Source of the DNA: Lysobacter sp. MMG2
GTDB lineage: Bacteria > Pseudomonadota > Gammaproteobacteria > Xanthomonadales > Xanthomonadaceae
Assembly: GCF_016735495.2 (NCBI RefSeq)
Contig: NZ_JAERQY020000001.1
Location: 62,001-126,000, forward strand
Reading direction: 5' to 3'
DNA: 64,000 bases
Within the stretch, counting starts at the first letter, position 1, and each line of letters begins with the position of its first letter. The position numbers and the translations under genes are program-made. Of this stretch, positions 16,723 through 29,016 are shown piece by piece. The notes under the pieces are model-generated. The model was not told the DNA's origin and searched no databases. It worked only from the letters and a program-made list of their open reading frames with translations.

Positions 16723-17343
16723 ATGGCACGCACGTCGAAGTTCGATGCAGCCCAGGTCCACGAGTTGCTGCTGCAGGCGCTGGAAACCGAGCGTGGCGGC
16801 ATCCAGATCTACACCGCCGCGATCAAGGCGGCGCAGAACAAGGACCTTCACAAGGAATGGAAGGAGTATCTGGACGAGACACGCACGCACGAGCAGGTGC
16901 TCACGCGTGTGTTCGAGCAATTGGGCATGGACACCGAGGAGCAGAGCCCCGGGCGGGCGATCGTCGCGCAGTTGGGCAAGTCGCTGGTCGAGGCAATCGA
17001 AACGGCGATGAAGACCGCCGAGCCGGCCGCCGCCGAACTGGTCGCCGCCGAATGCGTGGTGCTGGCCGAAACCAAGGACCATGCGAACTGGGAACTCATC
17101 GGCCAGGTCGCGCAGCAGGCGCGCGCCGACTACGCCGGCATTCTCAAGCAGGCGCACGAGGCGGTCGAGAAGGACGAAGACCATCACCTCTATCACACCA
17201 AGGGATGGGCACGTGAGCTGTGGATCCAGTCGTTGGGTTTCCCGGCGGTATTGCCGCCGCCCGAAGAGGTGAAGCAGGTGGAAACCGCCATTGGCGCGTC
17301 GCGCGCCGAGCAGTCGCGCGAGGAGATGCTCAAGCGCCACTGA
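16723..17343 (+). CDS. Ferritin-like domain protein
   Basis: A 206-residue, helix-rich soluble protein. Metal-ligand-like patterns recur on successive helices: ETERGGIQIY (about 21-30), DETRTHEQVL (about 51-60), ECVVLAETKDHANWE (about 113-127) and KDEDHHLYH (about 150-158), giving the E...E-x-x-H arrangement of four-helix di-iron ferritin-like proteins. It is probably involved in iron handling or oxidative/stress response, but it belongs to no ferritin, Dps or bacterioferritin type I can name. A GGAAACGAGC site precedes the ATG. A strong hairpin follows the stop, shared with the convergent response-regulator gene. Confidence 0.65.
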   Translation: MARTSKFDAAQVHELLLQALETERGGIQIYTAAIKAAQNKDLHKEWKEYLDETRTHEQVLTRVFEQLGMDTEEQSPGRAIVAQLGKSLVEAIETAMKTAEPAAAELVAAECVVLAETKDHANWELIGQVAQQARADYAGILKQAHEAVEKDEDHHLYHTKGWARELWIQSLGFPAVLPPPEEVKQVETAIGASRAEQSREEMLKRH

Positions 17344-17370
17344 TCGCGGAGTGCGCATGCGCCGAAACGA

Positions 17371-17398
17371 CGAAGGCGGCCGGTATCGGCCGCCTTCG
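17371..17398. terminator. Convergent hairpin terminator
   Basis: A perfect inverted repeat with 12-base arms (CGAAGGCGGCCG and its complement) and a GTAT loop, located between the stop codons of the convergent ferritin-like and response-regulator genes. No long T-run follows on either side, so termination strength is uncertain, but position and symmetry suggest a bidirectional terminator. Confidence 0.65.
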
Positions 17399-17429
17399 CA
17401 TGGATCACAGGGACAGTGATCGGGAAAAG

Positions 17430-18071
17430 TTACGAACCCAGCCCGTGTTCGCGTGCGTAGGCGTAGAACTCCAGATCGCTCTTCACACCGAGCTTGCGCA
17501 TCGCCTCGACCTTCTGGCTGCTCACGGTCTTCACGCTGCGGTTGAGCTGCCGGGCGATCTCCGACACCGTATGACCCAGCGCGAACAGACGCATGACCTC
17601 GCCCTCGCGTTTGGACAGCGTGGAGGTGGCATCGGCCGCGTCGCCCTGCGCGGATTCAATCTGCTTGCGAACCGTGGAGCTGAGGAAGCTGCGGCCTGCC
17701 GTGGCAGCGGTCACGGCCATCGGCAGTTCCTTCATCGCGTCGGACTTGCTCACCACGCCGCGTACGTTCTGCAAGCGCGAAATGTTGTTGAGCACGCCGG
17801 GGTTGGCGAGTTGGGTGAGCACGACGACGTGGCGCTCCGGCCAACGCCGGCCGAGCAGCTGCAGCAGGCTCAGGCCGTCCGCGGCCTGTTCACCGGGCAT
17901 GTTGAAATCGGTGACGACCACTTCGCAGTCGGTGCTTTCCAGGACACGAAGCAGCTCATCGGGCGATGTCGCCTCGGCAACGACACGCAGCCCCGGATGC
18001 TGTTCCAGAAGCGCCCGCACGCCACTGGAGACGATGGGGTGGTCATCGGCGAGAACAATCTGGAATACCAA
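17430..18071 (-). CDS. NarL/RcsB-type response regulator
   Basis: About 213 residues: an N-terminal receiver domain (IVLADDHPIV at the start, acidic pair; phospho-acceptor Asp in VVTDFNMPG near residue 55; Lys in VVSKSDAM near 105) and a C-terminal LuxR-type helix-turn-helix (LSKREGEVMRLFALGHTVSE, then SVKTVSSQKVEAMRKLG). The wording of the HTH is close to RcsB-type regulators. No histidine kinase lies nearby, so it is an orphan in this window. The likely start is TTG at 18071, which has GGAG five bases upstream and puts the receiver at the usual position; ATG codons at 18086 and 18089 are alternatives. It is transcribed divergently from the copper genes, but nothing shown links it to copper. 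Confidence 0.85.
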   Translation of the reverse strand: MVFQIVLADDHPIVSSGVRALLEQHPGLRVVAEATSPDELLRVLESTDCEVVVTDFNMPGEQAADGLSLLQLLGRRWPERHVVVLTQLANPGVLNNISRLQNVRGVVSKSDAMKELPMAVTAATAGRSFLSSTVRKQIESAQGDAADATSTLSKREGEVMRLFALGHTVSEIARQLNRSVKTVSSQKVEAMRKLGVKSDLEFYAYAREHGLGS

Positions 18072-18221
18072 GTGGGCTCCTTGCATCATTCCTGGAATAC
18101 GGTGGCTTCGCCGCCGCATTCGATGCCGGCGGGGGCCGGCCACTTGCATACGCTGGAGTATATACCTGCCCGTTCAGACAACCGTGAGTGGCTCCCCCCC
18201 TCTATTCAGACACGTTAGACT

Positions 18222-18632
18222 ATGAAAATGTCGCATCTCGTACTCCGTGCGCTGCTCTGCTTGATGCTGGTTCTCAACGGAACCGGTTACACGGCGGCTG
18301 CCACGCAGATGGGACTTGCGCATCTGGCAATGAGTGCGCCCGGCGAACAGGCCGCCACACCACCTTGTCATGGCGAATCGTCACACGATGAAGTGGCGGC
18401 CATGCATGCGCACGCCGATGACGATTGCGCGACCGCGGGCATGGATGATGGTGCTCCGGACTGCTGCCAATCCTCGCACTGCAACTGCGACTGCCTGCAG
18501 CATGCGACCGCCGCCATCGCCATTTTTTCCGTTCCGGCCGGTCTTCCGCCGGAGCGCCATAGGGCACAGCCGCGTCAGATCGATCGCCCGTCTCCGCCGC
18601 TGCCGCATCTGCTCCGACCACCTATCGGCTGA
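18222..18632 (+). CDS. copL: CopL-type copper-regulation leader protein
   Basis: A 136-residue protein with an N-terminal signal/membrane segment (about residues 5-27) followed by a region very rich in His, Cys and Met, including PPCHGESSHDE, AAMHAHADDDC and PDCCQSSHCNCDCLQH (about 60-95). This is the pattern of CopL, the small protein ahead of copAB in Xanthomonas and relatives, which is needed for copper-dependent expression of the operon. It is presumably exported and binds copper. Position directly before copA supports the name. There is no ribosome site in front of the ATG at 18222; a second ATG two codons later is equally possible. Confidence 0.85.
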   Translation: MKMSHLVLRALLCLMLVLNGTGYTAAATQMGLAHLAMSAPGEQAATPPCHGESSHDEVAAMHAHADDDCATAGMDDGAPDCCQSSHCNCDCLQHATAAIAIFSVPAGLPPERHRAQPRQIDRPSPPLPHLLRPPIG

Positions 18633-18727
18633 CTCCGTGCACACCGCAAAGGTGTGCTGATCCGACGTTGCGTTCCCGGCCGCCTCGCGGTCGTGGACCG
18701 CATCCTCATGATTCACGGAGCCATCCC

Positions 18728-20542
18728 ATGAAGTTCGATCCACTTCGCCAACGCGCGGCCTCGCCGTCGCGTCGACGTTTCGTCACAGGCCTGGCGGCCG
18801 GTGGCGTCGCCACAGGCGCGGGCCTGTGGCATTTGCCCGGCTCGGCCGCTGAGTTCCGGGGGCCCCAACCTCAGACTCTTTCCGGCACGCAGTTCGATCT
18901 CGCCATCGATGCAGCGCCGGTCAACCTCACCGGGCGCACGCGACCGGCGGTGACCGTGAACGGCTCGCTGCCGGCGCCCGTGCTGCGCTGGCGCGAAGGC
19001 GACACCGTCACCCTTCGCGTCGCCAACCGTTTGCCCGTGGCCAGTTCCGTGCATTGGCACGGCATCCTGCTGCCGGCCAACATGGACGGCGTGCCGGGCC
19101 TGAGTTTCGACGGCATCCATCCCGGCGAGACGTTCACGTACCGCTTCGACATCCGTCAGTCCGGTACGTACTGGTATCACAGCCATTCGCTGTTCCAGGA
19201 GCAGGCCGGGCTCTACGGCGCCATCGTGATCGATCCGCGTGAACCGGCGCCCTTTGCTTTCGATCGGGAGCACGTGGTGCTGCTGTCCGATTGGACCGAC
19301 CTGGATCCGGCATCGCTGTTCCGGCGCATGAAGAAGATGGCCGAGCACGACAACTTCTACAAACGCACCGTCGGTGACTTCATCGACGACGTCGCCCGCG
19401 ACGGCATGTCGGCGACGCTGCGGGACCGCGGCCAGTGGGGGCGCATGCGCATGACGCCCACCGACATCTCCGACATCAACGCACACACCTACACCTACCT
19501 GCTCAACGGCCATGCGCCGGCGGGCAACTGGACGGGTCTGTTCCGCAGCGGCGAGAAGGTGCTGCTGCGCTTCATCAATGGCTCGGCGATGACGTATTTC
19601 GACGTACGCATCCCCGGCCTGAAGATGACCGTCGTCGCCGCCGACGGCCAGTACATCCATCCGGTCACCGTGGACGAGTTCCGCATCGCCGTGGCGGAAA
19701 CCTTCGACGTGATCGTCGAACCTTCGGGCCAGGACGCCTACGCGATCTTCGCGCAGGACATGGGCCGCACCGGCTATGCACGCGGCACCCTCGCGGTGCG
19801 TCACGGACTGGAAGCGCCGCTTCCCGCGCCCGATCCGCGCCCCATCCTGACGATGGACGACATGGGTCATGGCGGCATGAATCACAACGCGCACGGCGCC
19901 AAGGGCATGGAGGGCGGCTGCGGCGCGAACATGGGCATGAAAGGCATGGAAGGCGGTTGCGGCGCCAACATGGGGCACGGCACGCACGCGATGGCCGACG
20001 GCATGAACGCCATGCCGTCGCATCCGGACAGCGAGCGCAACAATCCGTTGGTGGACATGCAGACGATGTCGCCGGCACCGAAGCTCGACGACCCCGGCAT
20101 CGGCCTGCGCGACAACGGCCGCACGGTGCTCACCTATGCGGCGATGAAGAGCCTGTTCGACGATCCGGACGGACGCGAGCCTTCGCGCGAGATCGAACTG
20201 CACCTCACCGGCCATATGGAGAAGTTCGCCTGGTCGTTCAACGGGCAGAAGTTCATGGATGCCGAGCCGGTCCGTCTCAACTATGGCGAGCGCATGCGCA
20301 TCGTGCTGGTCAACGACACGATGATGACGCACCCGATCCACCTGCACGGCCTGTGGAGCGACGTCGAGGACGAACAGGGCAACTTCCACTTGCGCAAGCA
20401 CACGGTCGACATGCCTCCCGGCACCAAACGCAGCTACCGCGTGCGTGCCGACGCGCTGGGCCGCTGGGCCTATCACTGCCACCTGCTGTACCACATGGAA
20501 GCCGGGATGATGCGCGAAGTGCGCGTGGAGGAGCGCGCATGA
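18728..20542 (+). CDS. copA: Copper-resistance multicopper oxidase CopA
   Basis: A 604-residue periplasmic multicopper oxidase of the CopA (Pseudomonas/Xanthomonas/PcoA) type, believed to oxidise Cu(I) and bind copper. A twin-arginine signal (RRRFVTG from residue 15) fits export with cofactor folded. Copper ligands are present: SVHWHGILLP (His109 and His111), WYHSHS (about 155), MTHPIHLHGLW (His535 on) and YHCHLLYHMEAGMM (His583 on). Between the cupredoxin domains, around residues 375-425, is a Met/His/Gly-rich region containing a 13-residue tandem duplication (unit KGMEGGCGANMGM, two copies, residues 392-417). The stop overlaps the copB start (ATGA). It is distinct from the Cu+-ATPase also called CopA in enteric bacteria. 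Confidence 0.96.
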   Translation: MKFDPLRQRAASPSRRRFVTGLAAGGVATGAGLWHLPGSAAEFRGPQPQTLSGTQFDLAIDAAPVNLTGRTRPAVTVNGSLPAPVLRWREGDTVTLRVANRLPVASSVHWHGILLPANMDGVPGLSFDGIHPGETFTYRFDIRQSGTYWYHSHSLFQEQAGLYGAIVIDPREPAPFAFDREHVVLLSDWTDLDPASLFRRMKKMAEHDNFYKRTVGDFIDDVARDGMSATLRDRGQWGRMRMTPTDISDINAHTYTYLLNGHAPAGNWTGLFRSGEKVLLRFINGSAMTYFDVRIPGLKMTVVAADGQYIHPVTVDEFRIAVAETFDVIVEPSGQDAYAIFAQDMGRTGYARGTLAVRHGLEAPLPAPDPRPILTMDDMGHGGMNHNAHGAKGMEGGCGANMGMKGMEGGCGANMGHGTHAMADGMNAMPSHPDSERNNPLVDMQTMSPAPKLDDPGIGLRDNGRTVLTYAAMKSLFDDPDGREPSREIELHLTGHMEKFAWSFNGQKFMDAEPVRLNYGERMRIVLVNDTMMTHPIHLHGLWSDVEDEQGNFHLRKHTVDMPPGTKRSYRVRADALGRWAYHCHLLYHMEAGMMREVRVEERA

Positions 20543-21444
20543 GGCGAACGCACACCCTGCTCGCATTCGTGCTCGCCGCCGGTGCACCGACCGCGTGGGC
20601 GCAGCATGCATCCCATGCGCCCACGCCACCGCCGACGACGCACGATCACGATGCGCATCCGGCACCGACCACGCCACCGGCTGATGCGCACGATCACGCG
20701 CAGATGGGGCACGCAATGGACGCGCCGCGCGAGCCTGTCGAGCCCATTGCGCCGATCACCGACGCCGATCGCGCCGCTGCGTTTCCTGCGCTCCAACACG
20801 ACATGCACCATGCCAGCGAGTGGAACAGCTTCGTGCTGATCGATCGGCTGGAAGCCGTCGATCTCGACCACGGCCGAGGCGAAGCCTGGGAAGCACAGGC
20901 GTGGGTCGGCACCGATACCGACCGACTGTGGCTGCGCAGCGAAGGCGAACGAGCGCGCGGCGTGACCGAATCGGCCGACCTGGAGGTGCTGTACGGACGC
21001 AGCGTCTCGGCATGGTGGGACGTGGTGGCCGGCCTGAAGCACGACTTCAAGCCGGGCGACGCGCGCGACTGGGCGGCGATCGGCGTGCAGGGCATGGCGC
21101 CGTACAAGTTCGAAGTATCGGCCACGGCCTATGTGGGCGAGCGCGGCGCCACAGCGGCCCGGCTGGAAGCGGAGTACGAACTGCTGCTGACGAACCGCCT
21201 CATCCTGCAGCCGCGCGTCGAGGCGACGCTGTACGGGAAGGACGATCCGGACCGTGGAATCGGCTCGGGGCTGTCCTCGCTGGAAGCGGGCCTGCGACTG
21301 CGCTACGAGGTGACCCGCCGCTTCGCGCCCTACGTCGGTGTGGGCTGGGAGCGCGCCTACGGCGACACCGCCGACCACCGCCGCGAGGAAGGCGAGCCGG
21401 TCGAGGACACACGCCTGCTCGCCGGCCTGCGGCTCTGGTTCTGA
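20539..21444 (+). CDS. copB: Copper-resistance outer-membrane protein CopB
   Basis: A 301-residue outer-membrane protein with a Sec signal (residues 1-21), then a His/Met/Pro-rich, copper-binding N-terminal region (about 22-95, with DHDAHP and DAHDHAQMGHAMD) and a beta-barrel C-terminal domain of about 205 residues ending in LRLWF. This is the CopB/PcoB layout. CopB works with CopA to hold or remove copper at the cell surface. The start ATG overlaps the copA stop by four bases, implying coupled translation. A large hairpin follows the gene. Confidence 0.95.
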   Translation: MRRTHTLLAFVLAAGAPTAWAQHASHAPTPPPTTHDHDAHPAPTTPPADAHDHAQMGHAMDAPREPVEPIAPITDADRAAAFPALQHDMHHASEWNSFVLIDRLEAVDLDHGRGEAWEAQAWVGTDTDRLWLRSEGERARGVTESADLEVLYGRSVSAWWDVVAGLKHDFKPGDARDWAAIGVQGMAPYKFEVSATAYVGERGATAARLEAEYELLLTNRLILQPRVEATLYGKDDPDRGIGSGLSSLEAGLRLRYEVTRRFAPYVGVGWERAYGDTADHRREEGEPVEDTRLLAGLRLWF

Positions 21445-21460
21445 CCGATGCCTACCACGA

Positions 21461-21520
21461 CGCGCCACCGGCTTCCCACGCCACCCGCCCCAGGCGGGCG
21501 GCGGGGAGTTCGGTGGCGCG
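21461..21520 (+). terminator. Nested hairpin after copB
   Basis: Ten-base arms CGCGCCACCG and CGGTGGCGCG (21461-21470 and 21511-21520) enclose an inner GC-rich hairpin (CCCGCC/GGCGGG around 21484-21496). It ends exactly where the -35 element of the following CueR-type promoter begins, so it probably ends copLAB transcription and separates it from the ATPase unit. No T-run is present. Confidence 0.5.
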
Positions 21521-21551
21521 TTGACCTTCCCATGGTGGGAAGCCAGATCCT
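21521..21551 (+). promoter_or_regulatory. CueR-type promoter/operator of the Cu+-ATPase
   Basis: A -35 hexamer TTGACC (21521-21526) is followed by a 19-base spacer and a weak -10 GATCCT (21546-21551). The overlong spacer carries the inverted repeat CTTCCC-ATGGT-GGGAAG. The arrangement matches the E. coli copA promoter, where TTGACC overlaps ACCTTCC...GGAAGG and CueR untwists the 19-base spacer when Cu(I) is bound. A cueR gene lies immediately after the ATPase, giving the activator in the same unit. Confidence 0.85.
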
Positions 21552-21584
21552 TCGCCCATCCGGACCGATTCCGATGGAGCGAGC

Positions 21585-23987
<2,403 letters not shown>

Positions 23988-24005
23988 CGCCGCAAGGAGC
24001 CACCG

Positions 24006-24506
24006 ATGCCTCGAATGCCACGACCCGAACTCGCCGACGCCCGGCAACAGGGCCTGCACAACATCGGCGAAGCCGCGCAGCTCAGCGGCGTCAGCGCGAA
24101 GATGATCCGTCACTACGAAAGCATCGGCCTCATTCCGCCGCCGAGCCGCACGTTCGCCGGCTATCGCCTCTACAACGAAGCCGACGTGCATCGCCTGGGT
24201 TTCGTCCGTCGCGCGCGCAGCCTGGGCTTCTCGATCCGGCAGATCGAAGCCTTGCTCGGCCTCTGGGACGACCGCTCGCGCGCAAGCCTGGAAGTGAAGC
24301 GGCTCGCGCAGTCGCATGTGGACGAACTCAGCGCAAAGATCGCCGAGATGCAGGCGATGCAACGCACACTGCAGGAGCTGGCCCGCCGCTGCCATGGCGA
24401 CGACCGACCGGACTGCCCGATCCTCGACGATCTGGCCAAGCGCGCGCACGAGGCCACCGTCGAGCGCACGGCGCCTGCATCGAAGAATGCGAAGCCCGCA
24501 CGATGA
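24006..24506 (+). CDS. cueR: Cu(I)-responsive MerR-family activator CueR
   Basis: A 166-residue MerR-family regulator. The winged helix-turn-helix is at about residues 17-50 (NIGEAAQLSGVSAKMIRHYE, then AGYRLYNEADVHRLGFV), followed by a dimerisation coiled coil. The C-terminal metal loop C-HGDDRPD-C (Cys129 and Cys137) has the seven-residue spacing of the CueR copper site, followed by PIL as in CueR. It would detect Cu(I) and activate the ATPase promoter at 21521-21551. It lies 18 bases after the ATPase stop with an AAGGAG site, so the regulator is co-transcribed with its target. The C-terminal tail (ERTAPASKNAKPAR) is lysine-rich and not part of the core. Confidence 0.94.
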   Translation: MPRMPRPELADARQQGLHNIGEAAQLSGVSAKMIRHYESIGLIPPPSRTFAGYRLYNEADVHRLGFVRRARSLGFSIRQIEALLGLWDDRSRASLEVKRLAQSHVDELSAKIAEMQAMQRTLQELARRCHGDDRPDCPILDDLAKRAHEATVERTAPASKNAKPAR

Positions 24507-24585
24507 GCGCCCGGCCCGCCATGCGTCACGCAGAAAGTCGGGCATGCGCCTGGCGGACGTGTCGTTGCTGAAACACGGGCACACA

Positions 24586-24625
24586 AAACGCAACAGGGCC
24601 CCGTTTCCGGAGCCCTGCTGCGTTT
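24586..24625 (-). terminator. Terminator of the tRNA transcript
   Basis: On the minus strand, AAACGCAGCAGGGC pairs with GCCCTGTTGCGTTT (one mismatch) around a 12-base loop, and TTTTGTG follows. It lies just 3' of the tRNA-Glu gene, as expected for a factor-independent terminator; it also closes the convergent cueR transcript. Confidence 0.8.
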
Positions 24626-24632
24626 CACTATT

Positions 24633-24708
24633 TGGCGTCCCCACGGGGATTCGAACCCCGGTCGCTACCGTGAAAGGGTAATGTCCTAGGCCTCTAGACG
24701 ATGGGGAC
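24633..24708 (-). tRNA. tRNA-Glu (anticodon UUC)
   Basis: 76 bases on the minus strand including an encoded CCA end. The acceptor stem GTCCCCA/TGGGGAC is fully paired, the T arm has GGTTCGAATCC, and the anticodon loop CTTTCAC carries TTC, reading GAA/GAG. A terminator hairpin follows 8 bases downstream. It appears to be co-transcribed with the tRNA-Ala gene located 42 bases upstream. Confidence 0.96.
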
Positions 24709-24750
24709 AAAACTGGTTTGTAACTTTGCAGCGGCATCTCCGTGAGGAGA

Positions 24751-24826
24751 TGGTGGAGCCAGCCGGGATCGAACCGGCGACCTCCTGCATGCCATGCAGG
24801 CGCTCTCCCAGCTGAGCTATGGCCCC
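24751..24826 (-). tRNA. tRNA-Ala (anticodon GGC)
   Basis: 76 bases on the minus strand including CCA. The acceptor stem begins GGGGCCA with the G-U pair typical of alanine tRNAs, the D arm is TAGCTCAGCTGGGAGAGC, the anticodon stem-loop CCTGC-ATGGCAT-GCAGG carries GGC, and the T arm has GGTTCGATCCC. It reads GCC, the preferred alanine codon in this GC-rich genome. First gene of the pair with tRNA-Glu. Confidence 0.96.
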
Positions 24827-24871
24827 ACGTGCTGGAAAGACGAAAATTCTAGCGGGCGTTCAGCGATGTCG

Positions 24872-25390
24872 TCAAGCGTTCGCTGCCAGATTTTTTTCGT
24901 CGGTGCCGCCGGAAATGGTCCCGGCGTCAACGGGGCGCAATGTTGCCACACCATGTCCCCGCTCCGCTAGATACTCGAGCCACTTTCCGAGAAACGTGTT
25001 CATCCGCGTGCGGTGATCGAGGACTTCCGCCGCCGGCGGGTACATGCCGATGACGTCCTGCCAGCGGCGGCCGACGTAGCAGTTGGTGACTTCCAGCTGG
25101 CGCGCATCGTGATAAAGGCGCAGGAACGCGGAAGGGTCCTGCTGGCCGGTGACCGGATCGCGCAGCGCGTACGTCAAACGCAGCTCGGTCGTGTACGGGT
25201 GGCGCTCGATCACGTCCAGTTGCAGATCCAGGCCATCACCGACGCTGGAGTGGTAGCTGCCGACCGCCAGCGCCGCGGACGGGAAAAGCCGCTCGAAGCG
25301 GACATGGTTTTCAGCGTACAGCCCCATCAGCCAGCCGAAGCGGCTGATCCTGGGAATGCGTGCGCGGCGGGTGGCGAGAGACTGGGACAT
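24872..25390 (-). CDS. DUF1249 family protein (YqiB-like)
   Basis: A 172-residue soluble protein. The segments RFGWLMGLYAENHVRFERLF (about 16-35) and YPPAAEVLDHRTRMNTFLGK (about 118-137) are typical of the DUF1249/YqiB family, found widely in gammaproteobacteria and of unknown biochemical role. In enterics yqiB sits near cpdA and the parE/nudF region; here it stands alone upstream of the tRNA pair on the same strand. ATG 25390 is preferred because the conserved domain begins soon after; eleven further codons upstream are also open. Function is not assigned. Confidence 0.82.
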   Translation of the reverse strand: MSQSLATRRARIPRISRFGWLMGLYAENHVRFERLFPSAALAVGSYHSSVGDGLDLQLDVIERHPYTTELRLTYALRDPVTGQQDPSAFLRLYHDARQLEVTNCYVGRRWQDVIGMYPPAAEVLDHRTRMNTFLGKWLEYLAERGHGVATLRPVDAGTISGGTDEKNLAANA

Positions 25391-25515
25391 GAGCATCGAT
25401 ATGGAGACGATGCTACACGGCACAACCTCTTCGCGGCAGCGTTGACGGGGGCCACGGGTCGGCCTACGGTAAGCATTCCCCGCGACGGTTTTTCCAGGCC
25501 TTCCGGCCCGGCTGT

Positions 25516-26337
25516 TCAGAACATCTCGCGGTGGATCCCCAACGTCGTCAGGACCTTGCTCGAGATCTCCTCGATCGAGGTGTTCGTCGTGCTCAACGTC
25601 GAGATGCGCTCGGCACGGAACATCGCTTCGGCGGCCGCAACTTCGCGCTTGCAGGTCTCGAACTTCGCATAGCGCGAGTTCGGCCTGCGCTCCTGGCGGA
25701 TCTGCTGCAAACGCACCGGGTCGATGGTCAGGCCGAACAGCTTGTTGCGGTAAGGCCGCAGGCGCGGCGGCAGGCGGTCGTGCTCGAGGTCTTCCTCGGT
25801 GAGCGGGTAATTCGCCGCACGCACCCCGTAATGCAGCGCCAGGTACACGCAGGTGGGCGTCTTGCCCGCGCGCGACACCGCGACCAGGATCAGGTCGGCT
25901 TCGTCGTAATCGATGCTCTGTCCATCGTCATGGGTCAACGCGAAGTTCATCGCATTGATGCGGCGATGGTAGGTGTCGAAGTCCGCCATGCCGTGCGCCT
26001 GGCCGATGCGGCGCTCGCGGGTCTGGTGCAGCTCGCGCTCCAGCGGTTCGATGAAGGGCGCGAACACGTCCAGCATCAGCGCCCCGCTCTCGGCCAAGGC
26101 CGTGCTCACTTCGGCGTCCATGCAGGAGTTGATGACCACCGGTCGCACGCCGTAGGCCTCGGCTGCGGCCCGGATCTTCTCGCCCACTTCACGCGCCCGC
26201 TCCACGCTGTCCACGAACGGGATGCGGTCGGTCACGAAGCGCGTCTGGGTGAACTGGGTCAACAGGCTGTGGCCGATGGTCTCGGCAGTGATACCGGTAC
26301 CATCGGAGACATAGAACACGGGACGCACGCCTGCCAT
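25516..26337 (-). CDS. ppsR: PEP synthase regulatory kinase/phosphorylase PpsR
   Basis: A 273-residue protein of the PpsR/DUF299 family, the bifunctional ADP-dependent kinase and Pi-dependent pyrophosphorylase that switches PEP synthase off and on by phosphorylating a threonine next to its catalytic histidine. Visible signs are the N-terminal [17 protein letters not shown] (about 8-24), the P-loop-like [16 protein letters not shown] (about 150-165) and [20 protein letters not shown] near the C-terminus. It is divergent from ppsA, its target, with about 157 bases between the two starts, so both promoters lie in that gap. Confidence 0.95.
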   Translation of the reverse strand: MAGVRPVFYVSDGTGITAETIGHSLLTQFTQTRFVTDRIPFVDSVERAREVGEKIRAAAEAYGVRPVVINSCMDAEVSTALAESGALMLDVFAPFIEPLERELHQTRERRIGQAHGMADFDTYHRRINAMNFALTHDDGQSIDYDEADLILVAVSRAGKTPTCVYLALHYGVRAANYPLTEEDLEHDRLPPRLRPYRNKLFGLTIDPVRLQQIRQERRPNSRYAKFETCKREVAAAEAMFRAERISTLSTTNTSIEEISSKVLTTLGIHREMF

Positions 26338-26494
26338 CGGGTTTTCTCCTGAACTCGCCGTTCACAATACAAAAAACGCCGATGAATCAAGCTTGTATGC
26401 CCTCGGCGTGCAGGCGATCATATCCGGATCGCCGCGCACCACGCGCCCGGGTGCGTTGCCGTCCCTCTTACCAGATCGTCTGGAGATCGCCCGC

Positions 26495-28876
<2,382 letters not shown>

Positions 28877-28925
28877 TGCCGAACGGCGCCATCGCGACCC
28901 GCGCCTGAACCATCTGCGACGCCGC

Positions 28926-28957
28926 GACGCCCCGCTTATGCGGGGCGTCGTATTTTT
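28926..28957 (+). terminator. Factor-independent terminator of ppsA
   Basis: GACGCCCCGC-TTAT-GCGGGGCGTC is a perfect ten-base-pair hairpin with a four-base loop, followed by GTATTTTTG. It lies 50 bases after the ppsA stop. Confidence 0.92.
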
Positions 28958-29016
28958 GAAGGCCTGTATCGTTCACATCGCGCGCCGAGCGGGCGCGTTT
29001 GCAAGGAGGTCCCGTT

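Noticed and set aside
18072-18221. Possible promoter elements (TATATA-like words near 18160) for the response regulator and copL
   Set aside because: No -35 at 16-18 bases could be paired with them on either strand, so they are not listed as features.
26338-26494. A Cra/FruR-like site between ppsR and ppsA
   Set aside because: The closest sequence, around GATGAATCAAGC, lacks the symmetry of the known consensus.
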